Origin: Bacteroidales bacterium
GTDB lineage: Bacteria; Bacteroidota; Bacteroidia; Bacteroidales; UBA932
Length of the DNA stretch: 57,341 nucleotides
Direction: 5' to 3'
NCBI GenBank assembly: GCA_012839605.1
Contig: DUNA01000067.1
Coordinates: 1-57,341 of the forward strand
In this document: positions 31,631 through 40,802 of the stretch, in pieces
Position numbering within the stretch: the first letter of the stretch is position 1
How the letters are laid out: each line of letters begins with the position of its first letter
Program-made: the position numbers and the translations under genes
Notes under the pieces: model-generated
What the model was told of the DNA's origin: nothing
Seen by the model: only the letters and a program-made list of their open reading frames with translations
The model's database searches: none

Positions 31631-32875
31631 ATGTCAAAAAAATTGAAGCTGGAGTTATCCGACAAAATGTATGAGGATGCCCTCAAAATTATCCCTGGTG
31701 CTATTGCAGGAATTCGTCGTCCCTACAACTTTGTTCCGGGAGAGTATCCCATTTATTTTGATCACGCAAAAGGCGGCCGGGTAACGGACGTTGACGGGAA
31801 CGAATACATTGATATGCTTTGTGCATACGGACCCATCATCATTGGTCATAGAGAAGAAGAAATTGACAACGCTGTTATTGAACAAATACAAAACAAAGGC
31901 TTTTGCTTTTCTTTGACGCAACCCATACAGAACAGACTGGCAGAAAAATTGATAGAACTCATTCCTTCCGCAGAGATGGCCGTGTTTGTAAAAACAGGTT
32001 CAGACGCTACCACAGTGGCCGTGCGCGTGGCTAGAGCCAGCACAGGCAGAGTAAAAGTAATGCGTTGCGGTTATCACGGTTGGCACGATTGGTGTGTGGA
32101 AGTGAAAGGCGGAATTCCCAAAAAATTATGGGAAGACACATATGAATTCCAATACAACGATTTGGACGAACTGGAAGATCTTCTGAAAGAACACGGAGAC
32201 GAGACGGCAGCCATCATGATTACGCCAATAGGTCATCCCTTGGCAGCAAACGTAGAAATGCCCAAACCCGGTTTCTTGGAAGGCGTTCGCGCGTTGGCAG
32301 ACAAATACGGAATCGTTCTTGTATTTGACGAAATCCGTACCGGTTTCCGTTACGATTTGGGTGGTGCCCAAAACATCTTGGGTGTGACTCCCGATCTTTC
32401 CACTTTTGGAAAAGCCATGGCCAACGGATATCCCATTGGTGCAGTCGTAGGAAAAGAAGAACACATGAAAGTGTTGGCAGACAATGTATTCCTGTCTTCT
32501 ACTTTCTTCCCCAACAGTTTGGAGCAAGTAGCTGCACTCAAGACCATCGAAATTTTGGAAAGAGACAACATCATTGAAAAAGTAAAAGAAAAAGGAGAAT
32601 TGTTTGGCAACCGCTTGAAAGAAGTAATGAAAGACCTTCCTTACGATGTAGAAGTGTCAGGAATTCCCTTGATGCCGTTTATTACCTTTAACAGAGATAA
32701 AGACGGTCTGTATAAGAAATTGCGTCCGGGATTCTACACAGAATTGATTCGCCGCGGCGTATTCTTGCAACCGTACCATCACGGTTACGTAGCTTATCGT
32801 CACACAGATGAAGATATGATTTACGCAGCCGACATGGTTGGAGAATCTTTTGCAGCACTGAAAAAATATATTTAA
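31631..32875 (+). CDS. Class III PLP aminotransferase, candidate 3-aminobutyryl-CoA transaminase
   Basis: 414 residues. Fold type I, class III: GSDATTVAVRVARASTGR (123-140), YHGWHDW (148-154), FDEIRTGFR with the PLP-ring Asp D233 and FGKAMANGYPIG with the Schiff-base Lys K261. Overall it resembles glutamate-1-semialdehyde aminomutase, but no heme genes are near. It lies between the CoA-transferase and kce in a lysine operon with no kal gene. A class III acyl-CoA beta-transaminase acting on 3-aminobutyryl-CoA with 2-oxoglutarate has been described for Candidatus Cloacimonas acidaminovorans, where it replaces the ammonia lyase Kal. The same role is the best guess here: 3-aminobutyryl-CoA to acetoacetyl-CoA plus glutamate. 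A plain amine or GSA-like aminotransferase is the alternative. Confidence 0.75.
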   Translation: MSKKLKLELSDKMYEDALKIIPGAIAGIRRPYNFVPGEYPIYFDHAKGGRVTDVDGNEYIDMLCAYGPIIIGHREEEIDNAVIEQIQNKGFCFSLTQPIQNRLAEKLIELIPSAEMAVFVKTGSDATTVAVRVARASTGRVKVMRCGYHGWHDWCVEVKGGIPKKLWEDTYEFQYNDLDELEDLLKEHGDETAAIMITPIGHPLAANVEMPKPGFLEGVRALADKYGIVLVFDEIRTGFRYDLGGAQNILGVTPDLSTFGKAMANGYPIGAVVGKEEHMKVLADNVFLSSTFFPNSLEQVAALKTIEILERDNIIEKVKEKGELFGNRLKEVMKDLPYDVEVSGIPLMPFITFNRDKDGLYKKLRPGFYTELIRRGVFLQPYHHGYVAYRHTDEDMIYAADMVGESFAALKKYI

Positions 32876-32884
32876 CAAACGTTT

Positions 32885-33712
32885 ATGGAAAAATTGATCA
32901 TTACAGCCGCTATTTGTGGCGCAGAAGTACTGAAAGAGCACAACCCTGCTGTTCCTTATACAGTGGAAGAATGTGTGCGGGAAGCACGTTCGGCCTACAA
33001 TGCCGGTGCAAGTGTCATTCACCTTCACGTTCGTTATGACGACGGAACACCCACACAAGACAAAGAACGTTTCCGCGTAATCATGGAAGGCATTGCAGAA
33101 GCATGTCCCGGTATTATCATCCAACCTTCAACAGGTGGAGCGGTGGGCATGTCAAACGACGAAAGGCTGCAACCTATTGAGCTCAACCCGGAAATGGCAA
33201 CCTTGGATTGCGGTACGCTCAACTTTGGTGGTGACGAAATTTTTGAAAATACAGAAAACACCATCATATACTTTGGCAAACGCATGATTGAGAGAGGCAT
33301 TAAGCCGGAACTGGAAGTGTTCGATAAGAGTATGATTGAAATGGCATTGCGTATACACAAGCAAGGTCATATACTCAAGCCGCTTCATTTTGACTTTGTT
33401 ATGGGAGTCAACGGAGGCATTGGCGGTTCGCTCAGAGACTTTGTTTTCTTGCGTGGAAGCATTCCTTCCGATGCCACCTACACCGTAGCAGGCATGGGCA
33501 GGTACGAAATGCCTTTGGCAGCCGCTGCCATCATTGACGGAGGCCACGTACGCGTAGGTTTTGAAGACAACGTATACTTGTCGCGTGGCGTTCTGGCCAA
33601 ATCAAACGGTGAACTGGTAGAGAAAGTAGTTCGTATTGCTCGTGAATTTGGTAGAGAAATTGCCAATCCGGACGAGGCAAGAGAAATACTCAGTCTTCCT
33701 AAAAGAAAATAA
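32885..33712 (+). CDS. kce: 3-keto-5-aminohexanoate cleavage enzyme Kce
   Basis: 275 residues, the usual length of the BKACE (DUF849) family. The zinc pair H46/H48 sits in VIHLHVR exactly at the family positions; ITAAICGAE at the start, IIIQPSTGG, MATLDCGTLNF and VRVGFEDNVYLSRG with the third-ligand Glu are all present. It joins 5-amino-3-oxohexanoate and acetyl-CoA and releases 3-aminobutyryl-CoA and acetoacetate. It follows the aminotransferase by 9 bp and precedes kdd by 6 bp, so producer and proposed consumer of 3-aminobutyryl-CoA are adjacent. Confidence 0.94.
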   Translation: MEKLIITAAICGAEVLKEHNPAVPYTVEECVREARSAYNAGASVIHLHVRYDDGTPTQDKERFRVIMEGIAEACPGIIIQPSTGGAVGMSNDERLQPIELNPEMATLDCGTLNFGGDEIFENTENTIIYFGKRMIERGIKPELEVFDKSMIEMALRIHKQGHILKPLHFDFVMGVNGGIGGSLRDFVFLRGSIPSDATYTVAGMGRYEMPLAAAAIIDGGHVRVGFEDNVYLSRGVLAKSNGELVEKVVRIAREFGREIANPDEAREILSLPKRK

Positions 33713-33718
33713 TGAACA

Positions 33719-34762
33719 ATGAAAAAAGGAAATAAATACGGCCTGCATAGGGTCATCGATCCAGTTGGCGTGTTGCCGCAGCCTGCCAACAAGCTGGATA
33801 ACAACATGGATGAAATCTATGACAACGAAATTTTGATAGATGTAAAAACGTTAAACATAGATTCCGCCAGCTTTACGCAAATACAGGAACAGGCAGGAGG
33901 AGACAAAGAGAAAATTGCGGAAATCATGTTGGATATTGTGGCAAAACAAGGTAAGCACAGAAACCCAGTTACAGGTTCCGGCGGCATGCTTTTAGGCGTT
34001 GTGGAAAAAATAGGCAGCGCTTTGGAAGGAAAGATAGACTTGAAGCCCGGTGATAGAATCGCCACTTTGGTCTCTTTGTCTTTGACGCCTCTGCGTATAG
34101 ATAAGATCAAAGACATCCGCCCCGATATTGACCAAGTGGATATCGACGGAAAAGCCATTTTGTTTGAAAGCGGTATTTATGCCAAGATTCCCAATGATAT
34201 GCCGGAAACATTGGCCTTATCAGCTCTTGACGTAGCCGGTGCTCCGGCACAAACGGCCAAATTGGTAAAACCGGGCGACACGGTACTCATCATCGGAGCC
34301 GGAGGAAAATCCGGTATGTTGTGCAGCTACGAAGCCAAGAAGAGGGCAGGAGTCACCGGTACGGTTATCGGCCTGTGCCACAGCCAACGCTCCACACAAC
34401 GGATGATTGACCTTGATATTTGCGACCACGTATTTTCTGCCAGCGCTACGCAACCGGTAGCCGTGTTGGAGAAAATTGAAGAACTTACCGGAGGAAAACT
34501 TTGTGATGTTACTATCAACAACGTAAACATTCCCGATACGGAAATGGCTTCCATTCTTTGTACAAAAGATACGGGAGTCGTCTACTTCTTCTCCATGGCC
34601 ACCAACTTTACAAAAGCTGCGTTGGGTGCAGAGGGTGTGGGATCGGACGTTACCATGATTGTTGGAAACGGGTATACAAAAGGCCACGCAGAAATTACGC
34701 TTCAAATCCTTAGGGAAAGTGAAAAACTGCGTAAAGTATTTACAAAGCTGTATGCATCTTAA
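33719..34762 (+). CDS. kdd: L-erythro-3,5-diaminohexanoate dehydrogenase Kdd
   Basis: 347 residues. N-terminal domain with HRVIDPVGVLPQPANKLDN and ILIDVKTLNIDSASFTQI, then a Rossmann-type NAD(P) site VLIIGAGGKSGMLCSYEAKK (about 184-203). This matches the medium-chain-like Kdd family found in lysine fermenters. It oxidises 3,5-diaminohexanoate at C3 with NAD+ and releases ammonia, giving 5-amino-3-oxohexanoate for Kce. Assignment rests on overall pattern and its place between kce and kamA. Confidence 0.92.
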   Translation: MKKGNKYGLHRVIDPVGVLPQPANKLDNNMDEIYDNEILIDVKTLNIDSASFTQIQEQAGGDKEKIAEIMLDIVAKQGKHRNPVTGSGGMLLGVVEKIGSALEGKIDLKPGDRIATLVSLSLTPLRIDKIKDIRPDIDQVDIDGKAILFESGIYAKIPNDMPETLALSALDVAGAPAQTAKLVKPGDTVLIIGAGGKSGMLCSYEAKKRAGVTGTVIGLCHSQRSTQRMIDLDICDHVFSASATQPVAVLEKIEELTGGKLCDVTINNVNIPDTEMASILCTKDTGVVYFFSMATNFTKAALGAEGVGSDVTMIVGNGYTKGHAEITLQILRESEKLRKVFTKLYAS

Positions 34763-34774
34763 GAATAGACAACA

Positions 34775-36019
34775 ATGATAGACAGACGAAAACAATTGTT
34801 TCCGGATGCGTCAGACGAACAGTGGAATGACTGGAAATGGCAGATACGCAATAGGATAGTTAACCTGGAGCAATTGAAGAAATACATCAATCTTACGCCG
34901 GAAGAAGAAGAAGGCGTAAGTCAATCTCTTCAATTGCTGCGTATGGCCATTACGCCATACTATTTGAGTTTGATAGATCCGGACAACCCGGAATGCCCTA
35001 TAAGAAAGCAGGCTATTCCCACAAAAAGTGAGATGTACCGTTCGCCTGCAGACTTATTGGATCCGCTGCATGAAGACGAAGATTCACCTGTACCCGGTTT
35101 GACACACCGTTACCCGGACAGGGTTCTTCTTCTTATTACAGACCAGTGTTCCATGTATTGCAGGCATTGTACCAGACGGCGTTTTGCCGGTCAGAAAGAC
35201 CACGAAGCGTCTAGTGATAAAATACAGAAAGCGATTGACTATATAGCCGCTACACCTCAAGTAAGGGATGTGCTGCTGTCGGGAGGCGACCCGCTCACCA
35301 TGAGCGACAACCGCCTGGAATCCATCATCAAACGTTTGCGAGCTATTCCTCATGTGGAAATCATCAGGATTGGATCGCGTGTACCGGTCGTATGCCCGCA
35401 AAGGATTACTCCGGAACTGATGCAGATGTTGAAAAAATACCAGCCCGTATGGATCAATACACACTTTAATCATCCCAATGAGATAACGCCTACGTCGTCG
35501 GCAGCATGTGAAATGATGGCCGATGCAGGGTTTCCCTTGGGCAACCAAAGCGTCTTGTTGCGCGGTATAAACGACTGTGTACACACCATGAAAGATTTGG
35601 TGAGAAAATTGGTGATGATCAGAGTGCGTCCGTATTACATTTACCAATGCGACCTATCCATGGGACTGGAGCATTTCAGAACACCTGTATCAAAAGGAAT
35701 TGAAATCATTGAAGGCTTGCGCGGACATACTTCAGGGTATGCAGTACCTACGTTTGTAGTGGATGCGCCGGGCGGAGGAGGTAAAATTCCTGTTATGCCC
35801 ACATACGTCATCAGCCAAGCGCCCGGTCGTATGGTGTTGCGTAATTATGAAGGTGTGATTACTACGTATACGGAACCCACAGACTATGTAAACGATTGTA
35901 GTTGCCACGATTGCAAAGATTTGCAATCATTGGAAGGCGTGTCGGGTATCTTGCAAGGAGAACAATTGTCCTTGGAGCCGTCAAACCTTCAAAGAAAGCT
36001 GCGCAATCTTAAGGAATAA
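34775..36019 (+). CDS. kamA: Lysine 2,3-aminomutase
   Basis: 414 residues. Radical-SAM cysteines C125, C129 and C132 (CSMYCRHC), PLP Lys K337 in [10 protein letters not shown], and the substrate-binding Asp residues D293 and D330 all fall at the same numbers as in the Clostridium subterminale enzyme. C-terminal cysteines CSCHDC (near 370) fit the zinc site. It converts L-lysine to L-beta-lysine, the first step of the pathway. 12 bp after kdd, 6 bp before kamB. Confidence 0.97.
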   Translation: MIDRRKQLFPDASDEQWNDWKWQIRNRIVNLEQLKKYINLTPEEEEGVSQSLQLLRMAITPYYLSLIDPDNPECPIRKQAIPTKSEMYRSPADLLDPLHEDEDSPVPGLTHRYPDRVLLLITDQCSMYCRHCTRRRFAGQKDHEASSDKIQKAIDYIAATPQVRDVLLSGGDPLTMSDNRLESIIKRLRAIPHVEIIRIGSRVPVVCPQRITPELMQMLKKYQPVWINTHFNHPNEITPTSSAACEMMADAGFPLGNQSVLLRGINDCVHTMKDLVRKLVMIRVRPYYIYQCDLSMGLEHFRTPVSKGIEIIEGLRGHTSGYAVPTFVVDAPGGGGKIPVMPTYVISQAPGRMVLRNYEGVITTYTEPTDYVNDCSCHDCKDLQSLEGVSGILQGEQLSLEPSNLQRKLRNLKE

Positions 36020-36025
36020 CCGTTT

Positions 36026-37042
36026 ATGCCTTTTGTCCATCAGATAATCCCCTACAGCAGTTTATCTGTTGTAGGGTTGGGAAAAAATACCGGTAAAACA
36101 GAATGTCTGAGGTATATCATCAAGCGATTGTCTGAGAAACAAAAAACCATAGCTGTTACTTCCATAGGTATAGACGGAGAAAGCATAGATCGCGTTACGG
36201 CCACGCCTAAGCCGGAAATACATCTGGAAAAAGGAATGTATTTCACAACGGTAGGTGCGTATTATTTGCAAAAACGTTTTACAGCGGAAATCTGCCATGT
36301 GGAAGAAAACGCCACAGTTTTAGGGAAGATGCTTACAGCTAGAGCATTGGAACAAGGGCAACTCGTTATTGCCGGTCCAACGGATACGTTGTCGTTGCAA
36401 CGTTGGGTTACAAACACGCTGCAACGTTTTCCCGTTGATATTTGTTTGGTGGACGGAGCCGTATCGCGGTTGAGTCCGGCTTCTCCGGCCGTTACGCAGT
36501 CTATGGTTTTGGCAACGGGAGCAGCGTATTCCGCTCATTTGAAAACACTTGTTGATAAAACACGTTTTGTATACGACATCCTACAGCTTCCGGTAGCGTC
36601 CCAAACTGTTAAGAAATCTTTGGAACACATTACAAAAGGGATACATATTGTAAAAGAAGACGGAACGGTGGAAAATGTGGGGATCGACTCGGCTTTGACC
36701 TCGGCGCAAATCCGGAAGGTAGTGGCTCTGGGCGCTGAACGGTTGTACATTCCGGGCATGTTGGGCAATGCATTGCTTCAGGCGTTTATGGAACAAAAAG
36801 GAGCAGAGGATATGTGTCTTTACATCAAAGATTTTTCGCACATTTTTGCCGAACCGCGTACGTTTTATGCTTTTTTGCGCAAAGGCGGTCAAATCCGGCA
36901 GCTGAGGAAAGTCAATTTGTTGGCTGTTTGTGTAAATCCCGTATCGCCGCGCGGATACCATATGCGTTCAGAGGAATTGGTGGAAAGCATGGAGCAAGCG
37001 TTAGGTGTTCCGGTGTACGACATTAAAAAGATTGAAGCATGA
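36026..37042 (+). CDS. kamB: Lysine 5,6-aminomutase reactivase subunit KamB
   Basis: 338 residues. A P-loop GLGKNTGKT (17-25) opens a Rossmann-like NTPase domain, with ICLVDGAVSRLSP around 138-150; the second half is a mixed alpha/beta domain. In lysine fermenters this gene always stands with a MutS-like gene, and the pair is described as the ATP-dependent reactivase that swaps damaged B12 out of lysine 5,6-aminomutase. Here it overlaps kamC by ATGA, which supports a complex. Function is from family and context. Confidence 0.82.
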   Translation: MPFVHQIIPYSSLSVVGLGKNTGKTECLRYIIKRLSEKQKTIAVTSIGIDGESIDRVTATPKPEIHLEKGMYFTTVGAYYLQKRFTAEICHVEENATVLGKMLTARALEQGQLVIAGPTDTLSLQRWVTNTLQRFPVDICLVDGAVSRLSPASPAVTQSMVLATGAAYSAHLKTLVDKTRFVYDILQLPVASQTVKKSLEHITKGIHIVKEDGTVENVGIDSALTSAQIRKVVALGAERLYIPGMLGNALLQAFMEQKGAEDMCLYIKDFSHIFAEPRTFYAFLRKGGQIRQLRKVNLLAVCVNPVSPRGYHMRSEELVESMEQALGVPVYDIKKIEA

Positions 37043-38481
37043 TTTTTTCAAGTGTAGCACAGAGAATAGACGGATTGCAATATCTGGCAGACAAGATGGA
37101 ACTGTCCGGTTCTCGTGTACGCCGGTATTTGTTGCAGACGCCGTTTACGTATAGGGCAGAAACACTTGAAAAACAATTTGATGACATAGAAAAGGCCGTG
37201 CGCATTCTGGACAAACACGTGCATGCGCCCAACGTGTTGAAATTGAGCCATTTGTTTTCCTCCATACATGATATAAAAGGCACTTTGGACGGTTTGAAAA
37301 CCAGTAGGGTGCTTGATGAAATAGAGCTTTTTGAAATAAAGCATTTTGCTTCTTTGTGCAGAGATATCAGAATTGTATGTGAAGCGTTGGATTTTATGGA
37401 AAACGCACCGGCGTGCCTCCAAGAAGTATTCGATTTGTTGGATCCCGATGAAACGGGAACGTCCGGATTTTACTTGTACGATTCGTACAGCCCCGCTTTG
37501 GCCAAGGCAAGAAAAGACGCTTCTTTGGCTAAGGCAGAAGAGAACACGAAATTGTGGCAGGAAGCTACGGAACGTGTGCTAACAGAAGAACTTCGGGTAC
37601 GAGAGACGTTGTCCGGCACACTAAGCGGTATGCACAATTTGTTGCGTAACAATTTTGACCGGTTGGCTTATTTGGAAATTGTCTTTGCCAAAGCTGCCTT
37701 AGCAAAACAGTACGGGATGGTACGGCCGCGAGTGGTACCTCTTAAAGGCGCAGGAGGAACGGACGCAGCGTTGTCTGTGAAAGATATGGTAAACCCGGTT
37801 CTCTCAGATGTTCTGGCAACAGAGGATGGGGCCTTTCAACCCGTATCCATAACGTTGGAAAAAGGGCCTTGTCTCTTGACGGGAGCCAACATGAGCGGAA
37901 AAACAGTTGTTCTGAAAACATTGGCCCTCACACAAGCGCTTACGCAGTTTGCGTTCTTTGTGCCTGCACGGGAGGCCGTTATTCCGCTTGTAAAGGATGT
38001 TTTTCTTGTCTTAGGCGATAAACAAGACCAAAATAGGGGGTTGTCATCGTTTGCGGCAGAAATGCTGGAATTGAACGAAATAATGGGCGTAATCAAAAAA
38101 GGAGTTCCCGTATTGGTTTTGGTAGACGAACCGGCCAGAACTACCAATCCGGCAGAAGGAGCGGCTATTTTGTGTGCTACGGTCGCTTTTATGGAAGAAC
38201 ACGCCACAAGGTCTCTCATAAGCACCCATTACGGCGACTTGGATGTACAAGTGCGCAAACTCAGAGTAGTAGGGTTTGAAGGAGAAAAAGCTACGGGGGT
38301 ATTGGATCCCTCGGCCATAAATAGATACATGAACTACAGCCTTATAGAAGACAAAGGCCATGCTGTGCCAAAAGAAGCCCTTCAGATAGCGCGTTTGCTT
38401 GGAGTAGATGCTTCGTTTATTGCATTGGCACAGCAATTTTTGAAAAAGGATGACGATGAAACAATCAAAACTGGGACTTGA
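37039..38481 (+). CDS. kamC: Lysine 5,6-aminomutase reactivase ATPase KamC (MutS-like)
   Basis: 480 residues. The C-terminal half is a MutS domain V ATPase: Walker A TGANMSGKT (281-289), GDKQDQNRGLSSFAAEM (327-342), Walker B VLVLVDEPA (358-366) and STHYGD (395-400). The N-terminal half is helical (core-like) and lacks the mismatch-binding domain I of MutS, so it is not a DNA repair protein. With KamB it probably reactivates KamDE. Overlaps kamB by 4 bp and kamD by about 26 bp. Confidence 0.85.
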   Translation: MIFSSVAQRIDGLQYLADKMELSGSRVRRYLLQTPFTYRAETLEKQFDDIEKAVRILDKHVHAPNVLKLSHLFSSIHDIKGTLDGLKTSRVLDEIELFEIKHFASLCRDIRIVCEALDFMENAPACLQEVFDLLDPDETGTSGFYLYDSYSPALAKARKDASLAKAEENTKLWQEATERVLTEELRVRETLSGTLSGMHNLLRNNFDRLAYLEIVFAKAALAKQYGMVRPRVVPLKGAGGTDAALSVKDMVNPVLSDVLATEDGAFQPVSITLEKGPCLLTGANMSGKTVVLKTLALTQALTQFAFFVPAREAVIPLVKDVFLVLGDKQDQNRGLSSFAAEMLELNEIMGVIKKGVPVLVLVDEPARTTNPAEGAAILCATVAFMEEHATRSLISTHYGDLDVQVRKLRVVGFEGEKATGVLDPSAINRYMNYSLIEDKGHAVPKEALQIARLLGVDASFIALAQQFLKKDDDETIKTGT

Positions 38482-40012
38482 CTTTGACAAAGTGGCAAGA
38501 GCCAGAAACAAGGCAGAAAAAATTGCCGATCAAGTACAAAGCTTTGTAGAAGATTACACTACCGTTGCCGTAGAAAGGACTTTGTGTCGCTTGATGGGCA
38601 TTGACGGCACAGACAGTGAAGGCGTGCCTCTGCCCAACGTGGTGGTAGACTATCTTAAAGAGCAAGGCACGTTGGGTGATGGTGTACTTCATTTTCTTGG
38701 AAACGCCATATACAAAACGGGAAAAACACCCAACCGGGTGGCACAAGATTTGGCAGCCGGAAAGACAGATTTGTATAAAGAAACCACATGCCCGCCATCT
38801 GAGATGATGGAGGTATTGCAGCCTTTTATTGACGAAAGTGTAGAAAGAATACAAAGCAAAAGAAAAGAAAGGGAAGAACGTTTGAAAAGGCTGGGAGAAG
38901 GGCCCAGACCTTACATCTACGTAATAGTTGCCACGGGCAATATCTATGAAGATGCCGTTCAAGCCGTTGCAGCAGCTCGGCAAGGAGCGGATGTCATTGC
39001 CGTCATACGTACCACGGGGCAATCGCTGTTGGACTATGTACCATACGGAGCCACCACAGAAGGTTTTGGAGGAACGTACGCTACGCAAGAAAACTTCAAA
39101 ATCATGCGCCGGGCGCTTGACAAAGCAGGAGAAGAGTTGGGCAGGTATATCCGATTGTGCAACTATTGTTCGGGATTGTGTATGCCGGAAATAGCCGTCA
39201 TGGGCGCTTTTGAAGGGTTGGATATGATGTTGAACGATGCCCTTTACGGCATACTCTTCCGCGACATCAATATGCAGAGAACGCTTGTGGATCAATACTT
39301 TTCTAGAATGATCAACGGATTTGCAGGCGTGATCATCAATACGGGAGAAGACAATTATTTGACTACGGCAGATGCCGTAGAAGAAGCGCATACCGTTTTG
39401 GCCTCGGATTTCATCAATGAACAATTGGCTAAAATTGCCGGCATTCCGGAAGAGCAAATGGGCCTGGGACATGCTTTTGAAATCGATCCGGATTTGGAGC
39501 ATTCCTTTTTGTATGAATTGGCACAGGCACAAATGATCAGAGAAATATTTCCCAAAGCACCATTGAAATACATGCCTCCCACAAAATTCATGACGGGCAA
39601 TATTTTTAAAGGACACATCCAAGATGCCTTGTTTAACTTGGCAGGCATTTGGACAGAGCAGGGCATTCAGTTGTTGGGCATGCCTACGGAAGCCATACAT
39701 ACGCCTTTCATGAGCGACAGGTATTTGGCTATTGAAAACGCCCGTTATATTTTTTCAGCTTTCCGCGGAATAGGAAAGGAAGTGGAGTTTGCCAAAGACG
39801 GAATGATTCGCAAAAGAGCGGCTGAAGTACTTGACAATGCATACGAAATGCTTGATAAGGTAGAGAAAGAGGGCTTGTTTACTGCATTGGAAAAAGGATA
39901 TTTTGCCGACGTACGCCGCCCCAGAGAAGGCGGCAAAGGCTTGGAGGGAGTGACACGTAAATCGCCGGTATATTTGAACCCGTACACAAAACTGTTTAAA
40001 GGAAATGAATAG
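38456..40012 (+). CDS. kamD: D-lysine/beta-lysine 5,6-aminomutase alpha subunit
   Basis: 518 residues from the ATG at 38456 (another in-frame ATG lies 6 bp earlier). The features match the alpha subunit of the B12- and PLP-dependent aminomutase: KLGLDFDKVARARNKA, YVIVATGNIYEDAVQA, VIRTTGQSLLDYVPYG, LCNYCSGLCMPEIA and a TIM-barrel-like length of about 520. With KamE it moves the terminal amino group of beta-lysine, giving 3,5-diaminohexanoate. The start is inside kamC and the end overlaps kamE by 8 bp, so three consecutive genes are translationally linked. Confidence 0.95.
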   Translation: MKQSKLGLDFDKVARARNKAEKIADQVQSFVEDYTTVAVERTLCRLMGIDGTDSEGVPLPNVVVDYLKEQGTLGDGVLHFLGNAIYKTGKTPNRVAQDLAAGKTDLYKETTCPPSEMMEVLQPFIDESVERIQSKRKEREERLKRLGEGPRPYIYVIVATGNIYEDAVQAVAAARQGADVIAVIRTTGQSLLDYVPYGATTEGFGGTYATQENFKIMRRALDKAGEELGRYIRLCNYCSGLCMPEIAVMGAFEGLDMMLNDALYGILFRDINMQRTLVDQYFSRMINGFAGVIINTGEDNYLTTADAVEEAHTVLASDFINEQLAKIAGIPEEQMGLGHAFEIDPDLEHSFLYELAQAQMIREIFPKAPLKYMPPTKFMTGNIFKGHIQDALFNLAGIWTEQGIQLLGMPTEAIHTPFMSDRYLAIENARYIFSAFRGIGKEVEFAKDGMIRKRAAEVLDNAYEMLDKVEKEGLFTALEKGYFADVRRPREGGKGLEGVTRKSPVYLNPYTKLFKGNE

Positions 40013-40778
40013 TACTATGGATAAAACTTTGGATATGAGCAAGGTGAAACCTTACGGAGACACCATGAACGACGGCAAAGTACAACTTAGTTTTACACTA
40101 CCCGTACCGGAAGGTCCCGAGGCGATAGAAGCTGCAAAACAATTGTTGCGTACCATGGGCATGGACGATCCGCAGGTAGTGTATACGAAAGAACTTACCC
40201 CCGGCTTTACTTTTTTCAATTGTTACGGAAGTTTGCAACATACGGTGGACTATTTGGCCATCCAAGTTCCTAAAGTAGATGCCGTTGTGATGGATATGCC
40301 GGAAACAGATGCATACATACAAGAGCATATAGGCCGGAAACTGGTAATTGTTGGTGCCAGTACCGGAACGGACGCCCACACGGTAGGTATAGATGCCATT
40401 ATGAATATGAAAGGATATGCCGGCCGTTTTGGTTTGGAACGGTATGCCATGTTGGATGCCTACAATTTGGGATCTCAAGTTGCCAATGAAGAATTGATAG
40501 CCCGTGCCATAGAATTGGGTGCAGACGCCATTCTTGTATCGCAAACGGTTACGCAGAAGGATGTCCATATAGACAACTGTGCCCGGTTTATAGAAATGGC
40601 CGAGGCAGAAGGCATCCGCGACCGCATGCTGTTGGTGTGCGGTGGTCCGCGCATTACGCACGAATTGGCTCGCGAACTGGGATTTGACGCAGGCTTTGGC
40701 GTTCAGACTTATGCTACGGACGTGGCTTCGTATATAGCCCAGGAACACGTGAAAAGAACAGCAAAATCAAAACAATAA
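40005..40778 (+). CDS. kamE: Lysine 5,6-aminomutase beta subunit (B12-binding)
   Basis: 257 residues. The B12-binding motif D123-A-H125-T-V-G128 lies in GASTGTDAHTVGIDAIM, and the PLP Lys is K136 (NMKGYAG); the 11-residue distance between the cobalt-ligand His and this Lys is that of the known enzyme. An N-terminal dimerisation part (1-100) and a Rossmann B12 domain (110-250) are seen. An ATG at 40017 (second Met) is another possible start. Partner of KamD. Confidence 0.96.
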   Translation: MNSTMDKTLDMSKVKPYGDTMNDGKVQLSFTLPVPEGPEAIEAAKQLLRTMGMDDPQVVYTKELTPGFTFFNCYGSLQHTVDYLAIQVPKVDAVVMDMPETDAYIQEHIGRKLVIVGASTGTDAHTVGIDAIMNMKGYAGRFGLERYAMLDAYNLGSQVANEELIARAIELGADAILVSQTVTQKDVHIDNCARFIEMAEAEGIRDRMLLVCGGPRITHELARELGFDAGFGVQTYATDVASYIAQEHVKRTAKSKQ

Positions 40779-40802
40779 TACATAAAACAATTACAGAAAA
40801 TT

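Noticed and set aside
31631-32875. Glutamate-1-semialdehyde aminomutase (hemL)
   Set aside because: Sequence resemblance only; no tetrapyrrole genes nearby, and it lies inside the lysine operon upstream of kce. Not fully excluded.
37039-38481. kamC as a DNA mismatch-repair MutS protein
   Set aside because: It lacks the mismatch-recognition domain and sits in the lysine operon overlapping kamB and kamD.
38465-39700. 411-codon open frame on the minus strand, antisense to kamD
   Set aside because: Cys/His/Phe-rich without domains; kamD on the plus strand is a well-defined family member.
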